Positions 16,701 through 21,220 of a stretch of DNA of 21,220 nt are shown in pieces (the stretch's first letter is position 1; every line of letters starts with the position of its first letter). The stretch spans positions 1 through 21,220 of the forward strand of contig JASANZ010001874.1 of assembly GCA_030849805.1 (NCBI GenBank), given 5' to 3'. This DNA comes from Sergeia podlipaevii. Lineage: Eukaryota; Euglenozoa; Kinetoplastea; Trypanosomatida; Trypanosomatidae. The notes beneath the pieces are model-generated. The model was not told the DNA's origin, did not search any database, and worked only from the letters and a program-made list of their open reading frames with translations. A program made the position numbers and the translations under genes.

Positions 16701-17673
16701 TGCTCTCCTCCTCTTCCTCGACCCAGAAGAGCGAGGGGGGGTACAACTCGGGATGCGGCAGCTTTGAGCCACACGCCAGCATTCGAAGAGGCGTGCGCTC
16801 TATATAACTCATAACGCACACACACCGCTCCGTGAGAAGCGCGATAAGATCGTGATTGCCTAGTGCTGGGCACCATCGCACACGCAGCACCTTGCCATAT
16901 CGGTCACAAATGATAGTCATCCTCCTGTGGCCTAAAAGCATAACTTTTGTGAAGAGCATCACCTTGTCATTCGCTCCGCACACAAGCGGACGGTCATCCA
17001 TTCTGCTATACAGTGGATGAACATCAACAGACACAACGGAGCCGTCAACCTGCTTGTACCACAAGTCACGCGAGTCGTGCAGGCTTTGAACAGAAATCAT
17101 GCCTGATCGATCACAAGCAGCAACGTACTCCTCTGTGGCGGCGTCGCAGCTGAGGTCGCTAATAGGGTTCGTGTGGTGGTGCAGTATTACTTCTTTCAGC
17201 AAAGGCATCACACGTGACGGCGACGACGATGAGGATGGCGGCAACAACAAAGCGGCAGCTGTACTTGGCTTCAATGTAGCGCCACCTCCGTCACCAAGTG
17301 GCACGGCAAGCACAGTGCCCTCATTAGTGCCTATCAGCATTCTAGTGGTAAAGGCACGCGCAGTCATAATGTGATGGCCCTCCAGCTTCGTAAGGGGGAA
17401 TGTGCTGAAGGACAGCAGGTCCTCGTGGACATCACGAGGAGCGGCGGCGATAGCCTCGCTATCCGCAAAAGAGCTGCCCATGGCATCCTCGGCATCTTCC
17501 TCTCCATCGGTGTATTCATAACTATCCTCGCTGTCGTAGTCGTAGGAATTGGAGAAGTCTGCTACGCTGGAACTGGCGCTGTGCGTGCGAGCCTCAAGGT
17601 CCGCGTTGATTTCTACACGCTCTTGTTCTGCTGTGCTCTGCGCTACCGTCTCATGCGCTTGAACAGACTCCAT
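13762..17673 (-). CDS. VPS41: HOPS-complex vacuolar sorting protein VPS41
   Basis: A 1303-residue protein. It has an acidic N-terminal stretch (SEDSYEYTDGEEDAEDAM), a WD40-like beta-propeller over about residues 90-400 (LTKLEGHHIMTARAF, ISDLSCDAATEEYVAACDRS), helical repeats of the clathrin/VPS type (YDLVLVRCAEKDVLLFNRAL; LEEVVFLASRMGREMEALRV; MPKALEFI), and a C-terminal RING-H2-like finger from CAFC (about 1219) through CGHVYHPQC to CRLC (about 1297). This order is that of VPS41, a subunit of the HOPS tether that drives late endosome-lysosome/vacuole fusion with RAB7-type GTPases and SNAREs. Unusual are Ser-, Gly- and Ala-rich insertions and a LysM-like segment at about 1069-1121. The protein is longer than typical animal VPS41 (about 850 residues). 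The start is the first ATG; the frame is open for 50 more codons upstream but has only a TTG at its head (17821-17823). Confidence 0.9.
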   Translation of the reverse strand: MESVQAHETVAQSTAEQERVEINADLEARTHSASSSVADFSNSYDYDSEDSYEYTDGEEDAEDAMGSSFADSEAIAAAPRDVHEDLLSFSTFPLTKLEGHHIMTARAFTTRMLIGTNEGTVLAVPLGDGGGATLKPSTAAALLLPPSSSSSPSRVMPLLKEVILHHHTNPISDLSCDAATEEYVAACDRSGMISVQSLHDSRDLWYKQVDGSVVSVDVHPLYSRMDDRPLVCGANDKVMLFTKVMLLGHRRMTIICDRYGKVLRVRWCPALGNHDLIALLTERCVCVMSYIERTPLRMLACGSKLPHPELYPPSLFWVEEEEESKRQNKSNGSQCTLFCAWGDWVQEMQVVPAAASLSTAASAIAALGGLAAPSSSSVGRRTVTATAPYFTGSGPYPYRLCGLAPCGPRRYVVLACMVAQGVEGIMQGLEVRVVKCTNAGDLEDLYRGQLDLGHVHPLQLGLTFHRPSRAGRAWSGGSASGNERHERDADEEEEGTGMTEGQEYFMVSLGTVLRATPCDSDDHVAYLLKTSQYIAAHHYAVRHQSQLRRHNVRDVARQLLNFHMSRGERARVVELLPTCVAPDDFAEWERWVYLFDKEGELWRLGDIMPGRSGSYAESTTSFLNSARCSRSVSEDTKNRPLVASLSARIDEKYYDLVLVRCAEKDVLLFNRALHHFDGMFNVSIVSKVAEGKYREAQAMLVAATGALHAGAFVSEEGQSVSDYWSSDRVAAIGEAYGFLLRLQDRNDEALQVLLYVESSHELFLFIRSKKLFARALDMLPELFARSADSTLALLLEHVPPVLPPRAGFGPGSPVGSQVYRTQTSASSSRGTPSPTPLPCDVAAGDEGAASSVSSSYAAGGAIPAADEVKESEEAEAEEVSILLSPESVVQRLHMSDRKHLWLYLAALQKGGVVNGSDSRSFGGGGGAAAAASVALGNASGNSSSSCQRNKAAFTAIAKRHARLVATLFIDYYPSGLLAFLQEMGSYLDNLGEVYALCKKSGLLEEVVFLASRMGREMEALRVLVHDMKNMPKALEFIVNVPSTEEQVSLFRQLVRLAIAENASMRLTTSGMRYFVYAPHPGETFASIAAKYDVSEEELRNANSLESPATEKEYVFHAGALPQRIHVPCNVLSSLLTAAAAGTYAEHPVVDVTYILETLPSTEPIAHAAECVSSILHCRATEVSFLDSVVDVAEADLALRYGALLRARTTAVRVAPATDTCAFCEQPCMRGGGSSGGVTVFVCGHVYHPQCVIRYLAAEGALSTNVAAIDTAEFMKNPQTFAAANTTRSVPHCRLCVRSTDSSI
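14310..14465 (-). other. LysM-like domain inside VPS41
   Basis: This part of VPS41 (about residues 1069-1121) encodes YFVYAPHPGETFASIAAKYD followed by VSEEELRNANSLESP and a closing hydrophobic strand. It fits the LysM pattern: a beta strand, G-[DE]-T, S/A-IA..Y.V, L...N, then a second strand. It interrupts the helical-repeat region between LFRQLVRLAIAEN and the helices leading to the RING finger. LysM modules elsewhere bind GlcNAc-containing glycans or act as protein-binding folds. The resemblance is direct; any function is unknown. Confidence 0.7.
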
Positions 17674-17789
17674 ATGACCTACGTGAATAACTAAACTCTC
17701 TCTCTCTCTCCCTTCAATGTGAGCAAAAAAGAAAATCTTTTTCTCTTTGTTTGCACAATGAAGTCTACACAGAACTATTGTTGTTGCTT

Positions 17790-17810
17790 TATATATATAT
17801 ATATATATAT
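17790..17810. repeat. AT dinucleotide microsatellite
   Basis: About ten uninterrupted AT units in the spacer before VPS41. If the strong upstream acceptor is used, it lies within the 5' leader. Translated in the VPS41 frame it gives an Ile-Tyr run, one reason not to extend the protein. Confidence 0.95.
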
Positions 17811-17868
17811 GTCGCGCTCTCAATAGCTCTGCAAAGCCACAAACCGTCCTTCGTAGATGATGTGCCTA

Positions 17869-17941
17869 CTTGAAGCTAAGTATCCGCTTCGTTTATTTGT
17901 AAATGATTCCAAAGAAAAAAAAAAGACAAAGAAAAAAAATT
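17869..17941 (-). promoter_or_regulatory. Predicted trans-splice acceptor region, VPS41 gene
   Basis: The strongest pyrimidine tract near this gene lies at about 17941-17909 on the minus strand, followed by AGs at 17888-17887, 17877-17876 and 17870-17869. A weaker tract at 17736-17722 with an AG at 17713-17712 is an alternative. Either choice leaves 17673 as the first ATG; the leader would be about 195-215 or 39 bases. Confidence 0.5.
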
Positions 17942-18382
17942 AAATGCAATGAATAGTCATTAAGAAGTGATTCTTTATTTTTTGAAAATGGACATGTAGC
18001 TCACGCATTTTATTAATCAAACCCTATATGATTGAAAAATATATATAGCTCAAGAAGCAAAATACTCAATATATTAAGTATAGATCAAATAACTTAAAAC
18101 AAGAAGAAAGCGCATATACGCAAACATAAGTGACATACCGTAGTTTATAAATGTATGCAGACAAACCATCCTGCAAGCTAACAAAGAGGAGGAAAAAAAA
18201 ATCACTGCAAAGTATAACGTTAAAGAAAGGGGGGGAAAAGAATCATTTCACATTGTGTTCCTGTCAGCCGCTTTCTTTTTACTCCTTTTTTTCTACTCAA
18301 CATGAGCACAAAGAAATGAAAAAGGTTGAGCCCAATTGCCTCTGTTGTCAAGAACCCACCCTCTCACAATTCCCTCCACCCC

Positions 18383-18400
18383 TTTTTTTAAAAAAAAAAA
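18383..18400. repeat. T7A11 palindrome
   Basis: Seven T and eleven A, flanked by CCCC and CACACA; about 60 bases beyond the HOOK stop codon, in its probable 3' UTR. Confidence 0.85.
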
Positions 18401-18458
18401 CACACAAGAACACCAAAAAAAAAGGGACTGGCACAGACGTCACTGCAGTCAACTTGGT

Positions 18459-20567
18459 TCAAATAAGCGTCTGGTGTGCGTAAAGAGCCTCAGGTTTCTG
18501 GTGAATGACAGACTCCAGCAGCCCGCGCTCGATATTTCGTCGCTGACGTGACAAGAAGGAACCTCCGCCACTACCACTACTTCGCGCAGTCTCCCAATGC
18601 ATTGGGTCTCTGTAGACACCGCCCGTCACCTCCCGCTGGTATCCCGCTGCCTCAGCGCTTGAAGGAGCTCCCTGGAGAAGCACAGCGTGCTGCTGCATTA
18701 GTAAATTCCGGTATCCACTCTCCAGCAACATGGCAGAAAGCAGCGTCTGATCACGGCGTGCAACTTCCTTGCTGGATCTACCGCCATCAGCCCGTGAAGA
18801 GTGACCCATACCTGGTGAGTTTGCCCCGCTGCAAGAACCACAGCTAGCGGCTTCCATTTCTCCCACAGCAGGGAACGAGGCCGTGGCAGCAGCATCTAGA
18901 AAAGCATTCCCCTCGCCCTCTACGCGACTTAGCGCTGCCGCAAGTTGCTGCTTGAGATCCTCCCTTTCCTTCTGCAGCTGACGCACTTGAGCGCGAAACG
19001 TGTCAGCTGCAGCAGCGGTGACGTCTGCGCTAGAAGCCGGCATCGTCGCGAGCTGCCGCTGAAGCACAACTAGTTGCCTCTGCAGCGCATCTCGTTGAGC
19101 GCGCGCCTCGTCAATTTCGTTCTCGAGTTGCAACACTCTATCCACGGACCCATTGGAGGCAAAAGAGCCGTTTAACAGCCGGCCATTGTCGTCGTTAATA
19201 TTAGCAGTATGGTTTGCCTGATCCTGCTGGGTCAGTCGCAGCATGGTCACCTCGGCCTGCAGCGCCTCTACATCATTTTCAAGTTCTGCACGTGCCTTGA
19301 CCTGTATAGCGAGCTTGTCCTCCGCCACGGAGAGCTTCTCCAGAGCCCCTCGGCGTTCTTCCGCCTTCTGCATGAGTCCCTCCTCGGTCACCTTAAGTTT
19401 CTTCTTCATCACCTGCAGCCCCATCTCCTGTGCTGCCACCGCCTCCTTAAAGGCTCCCATACGGCTAGACTGCTCTTCCACCTTCGCCGTCAGCGCGGCA
19501 ATCGTCTCGTCCTTCTGGGTGAGCCTCTGCTGCAGCAGCGCCATGGCGTCGGCCGAGGCACCAGATGAGCGACCCTCCTGTTCACTCAGCAAGAGGCGGT
19601 ATTTATTCTCAAAAGACTGACTGTTTTCACATGCGAGCTGATACTTCGCCTCCAGCTCAGCAGCACGCACGCGAGCCTCCTCCAACTCCTTGCGCAGCTG
19701 CACAGTAGCGTTCCGGTAGTAGCTATCATCGCCCAGCAGGGGGGCCACAGTACCACTGGCGGAAGCCGAGGCACCAAGGAGCGACATGCGGGAGGGAGAA
19801 GCCGCGTTTCTAAGAGTCGAGTTCGTAGTGGATGGCCGCGTGCTAGGATGCCTGCTGGCCCCTCCGGTCATGGACATGGACGACGGAGTCTCGTATCGTC
19901 TCATGGGTTTGAGATTGTACTTACTGATGGCGTTTTTGGCCATATTTGAAAGCTCCACTTGGCTTTCTCGTGAAAGCGATTTCAACTCGCGCAAAACATC
20001 TGGCATGCCGCTGAGCACCACCATCACCACAAAGATACTCACAAGCTCCATGAACGCTGCCTCTCCCGCGTCAGTAGCCGATGAGTACGGCGAAGTGCCT
20101 AATAGCATAGGTGAATTCGCCACGCTATTGGCGTCGACGATGGCAATCATGCTGAAATCCTTCCCCACGCCGAGCGTCTGCTTCGCATGGTCATTCATGT
20201 GGCGTAACAGCGTCAGCAAATTTCCTTTGCGTGTCATCCAGTCACTGTTGGTCCGTGCCTCGCTACTCTCACCGTTGCCGCCGCCGCCACCACCACCACT
20301 ACCGGATGGCACAGGGGTCATATCCTCCAGATCAGGAAATGTGGTGAGAGCAATGCGATGAAGAATAGTGTAGAGGGCCACGCCGTCAGACAGTGAGTTG
20401 AACGTAGGCGCCTTGGCGTCCACGTCTGCTGCTGGAGAAGACTGCTGCGGCGCATTCGCAATGGATGATGAGGGGCTACCGGGGCTGCTTCCCAGAAGTT
20501 TCTGTACAAGCTCCAGTACGGTCTGCTTTCTCGGGTCTGCCTGAGTGCTGCTCCCAACCGCCGCCAT
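18459..20567 (-). CDS. HOOK-domain coiled-coil protein (putative motor adaptor)
   Basis: A 702-residue protein. Residues about 13-215 resemble the N-terminal HOOK domain, a calponin-homology variant: SLSDGVALYTILHRI (about 58-72) matches the 'L.DG..L...L..I' helix, RKGNLLTLLRHMNDHAKQTLG (113-133) the second helix, and FMELVSIFVVMVVLSG (172-187) the hydrophobic 'L.LL...' helix. A Gly run (about 89-98) lengthens one loop. After a Ser/Thr/Pro linker (about 225-280), heptad-rich coiled coil runs at about 284-455 and 475-555 (LQLENEIDEARAQRDALQRQ; QVRQLQKEREDLKQQLAAAL). The remainder is low-complexity. HOOK proteins link cargo such as endosomes to dynein on microtubules, and VPS41, a classical partner pathway, is the next gene. 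HOOK family membership is likely but divergent; a generic coiled-coil cytoskeletal protein is the alternative. ATG at 20565-20567 is the first after the predicted acceptor. Confidence 0.75.
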   Translation of the reverse strand: MAAVGSSTQADPRKQTVLELVQKLLGSSPGSPSSSIANAPQQSSPAADVDAKAPTFNSLSDGVALYTILHRIALTTFPDLEDMTPVPSGSGGGGGGGNGESSEARTNSDWMTRKGNLLTLLRHMNDHAKQTLGVGKDFSMIAIVDANSVANSPMLLGTSPYSSATDAGEAAFMELVSIFVVMVVLSGMPDVLRELKSLSRESQVELSNMAKNAISKYNLKPMRRYETPSSMSMTGGASRHPSTRPSTTNSTLRNAASPSRMSLLGASASASGTVAPLLGDDSYYRNATVQLRKELEEARVRAAELEAKYQLACENSQSFENKYRLLLSEQEGRSSGASADAMALLQQRLTQKDETIAALTAKVEEQSSRMGAFKEAVAAQEMGLQVMKKKLKVTEEGLMQKAEERRGALEKLSVAEDKLAIQVKARAELENDVEALQAEVTMLRLTQQDQANHTANINDDNGRLLNGSFASNGSVDRVLQLENEIDEARAQRDALQRQLVVLQRQLATMPASSADVTAAAADTFRAQVRQLQKEREDLKQQLAAALSRVEGEGNAFLDAAATASFPAVGEMEAASCGSCSGANSPGMGHSSRADGGRSSKEVARRDQTLLSAMLLESGYRNLLMQQHAVLLQGAPSSAEAAGYQREVTGGVYRDPMHWETARSSGSGGGSFLSRQRRNIERGLLESVIHQKPEALYAHQTLI

Positions 20568-20765
20568 TTGAAAAGAGAGAATATCACGCGATCAATGTAG
20601 CAAGTAGAGAAGGTAGTAAATATTTATGTATATATTTGTATTTATATATTTTGAGAAGGGCTAATTATAAACCAGCAGAGTTAGCCACACACACGCGCGC
20701 ACACAAAGCAAGTGACTCGAGCCAAGATGCGTGTGATATCTATTCCAAAAGAAAATGTAAAGTAC

Positions 20766-20813
20766 CTACATTGTATAAAGGGGTAAAAAAAATGAGAGAT
20801 GAAAAAGAAAGGC
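20766..20813 (-). promoter_or_regulatory. Predicted trans-splice acceptor, HOOK gene
   Basis: The minus strand reads CCTTTCTTTTTCATCTCTC, continues T-rich, then ends ACAATGTAG with the AG at 20767-20766. The leader of about 198 bases contains no ATG before 20567. A TTAG at 20662-20661 is a weaker alternative. Confidence 0.6.
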
Positions 20814-21201
20814 TAAGGAAAAGAGTCAAAGCATAACAACCATACCAGCAGTAAACGATAAACCCTGTCATGATGTGAAACGGTCAATGGATGTAGGTTT
20901 TTAATGAACAGAGAGAAGACGGTTTTTTCTATGAAGGAAACACATAGTGCTCAATAATGATTCACTACAAAAAGAGAAGACACTATCATCATCATCAAAA
21001 TAAATTTAAGGAGAGAGAGAGAAATAAGGGTTGTCTCATCCTTCGCAAAAGTAAAATAATACACTGCACAGCGTGATATGCATATCTATACTATAACAAC
21101 ACAAGAGGAGATGAGCCAAAAAAAAGAAAGAAAAAATGATAGCAAGTAAGTCCAATGCAGAGAGCAAACGTCCATCACCCCTTGAAGCACCTCTTTTTCT
21201 T

Positions 21202-21216
21202 CCCCCCCCCCCCCCC
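21202..21216. repeat. C15 homopolymer (G15 on the transcribed strand)
   Basis: Fifteen consecutive C's near the right end. The length is unreliable in many sequencing methods, and its closeness to the window edge may reflect an assembly break. Confidence 0.85.
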
Positions 21217-21220
21217 TTCC

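Larger units (their letters stand above)
17674..18458. other. Intergenic between HOOK and VPS41 genes
   Basis: The longest internal spacer. It holds a CT/GA repeat (17696-17711), an AT microsatellite (17790-17810), the strong pyrimidine tract for VPS41 (17909-17941, minus strand), a G7 run (18229-18235) and a T7A11 palindrome (18383-18400). The frame upstream of VPS41 is open for 50 codons but lacks an ATG. No gene is called. Confidence 0.6.
20568..21220. other. Intergenic upstream of HOOK gene, to window end
   Basis: Contains the probable 198-base HOOK leader, its pyrimidine tract, an ACAC/GCGC alternating patch (20685-20705), a TCATCATCATCA run near 20986-20997 and a C15 run at 21202-21216. 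No coding region is supported; the rest is probably 3' UTR and spacer of a gene lying to the right. Confidence 0.55.

Noticed and set aside
17674..17823. 50-residue N-terminal extension of VPS41
   Set aside because: It begins at a TTG, is encoded by an AT microsatellite, and contains no ATG before 17673.
18151..18483. Plus-strand Lys-rich open frame of 110 codons
   Set aside because: Product of A-rich spacer (poly-Lys); overlaps the HOOK 3' end and lacks any domain.
20685..20705. Alternating CA/CG tract as a possible Z-DNA site
   Set aside because: Too short and imperfect to claim more than simple-sequence DNA.

Overview
The window looks like nuclear DNA of a trypanosomatid (Kinetoplastea). 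All six convincing genes are intron-free and lie head-to-tail on the minus strand. They are separated by 400-850 bp of A-rich (plus-strand) spacer. Just upstream of each start codon the minus strand carries a pyrimidine tract followed by the first AG, the signature of trans-splicing and polycistronic transcription. No strand switch is seen, so the window appears to sit inside one directional gene cluster. The genus cannot be assigned from the sequence alone. No tRNA, rRNA, mobile element or CRISPR array was recognised.

In transcription order (right to left) the genes are: a HOOK-domain coiled-coil protein (20567-18459); the HOPS tethering subunit VPS41 (17673-13762); the U3 snoRNP protein IMP4 (13344-12481); a SNF2-family chromatin-remodelling ATPase with a post-HSA-like segment (11828-7830); a 1714-residue protein with a Tudor domain, two BRCT repeats and a BAH-like domain (7078-1934); and an FRM2-type nitroreductase (1434-826). 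Positions 1-74 are probably the 5' leader of a seventh gene whose coding region lies left of the window.

Two neighbouring genes concern chromatin (the remodeller and the Tudor-BRCT-BAH protein). Two concern membrane traffic (HOOK and VPS41), and one concerns ribosome assembly. Trypanosomatid clusters are usually not functional operons, so adjacency is weak evidence of joint action.

The most interesting items are: (1) the Tudor-BRCT-BRCT layout, which resembles the DNA-damage mediators 53BP1/Crb2/Rad9 but has an extra BAH-like module and a diverged methyl-lysine cage; (2) a LysM-like domain embedded in the clathrin-repeat part of VPS41; (3) a Brahma/Snf2-type remodeller without a visible bromodomain; and (4) a recurring T(6-9)A(7-11) palindrome, usually followed by G's, found six times and only in spacers.
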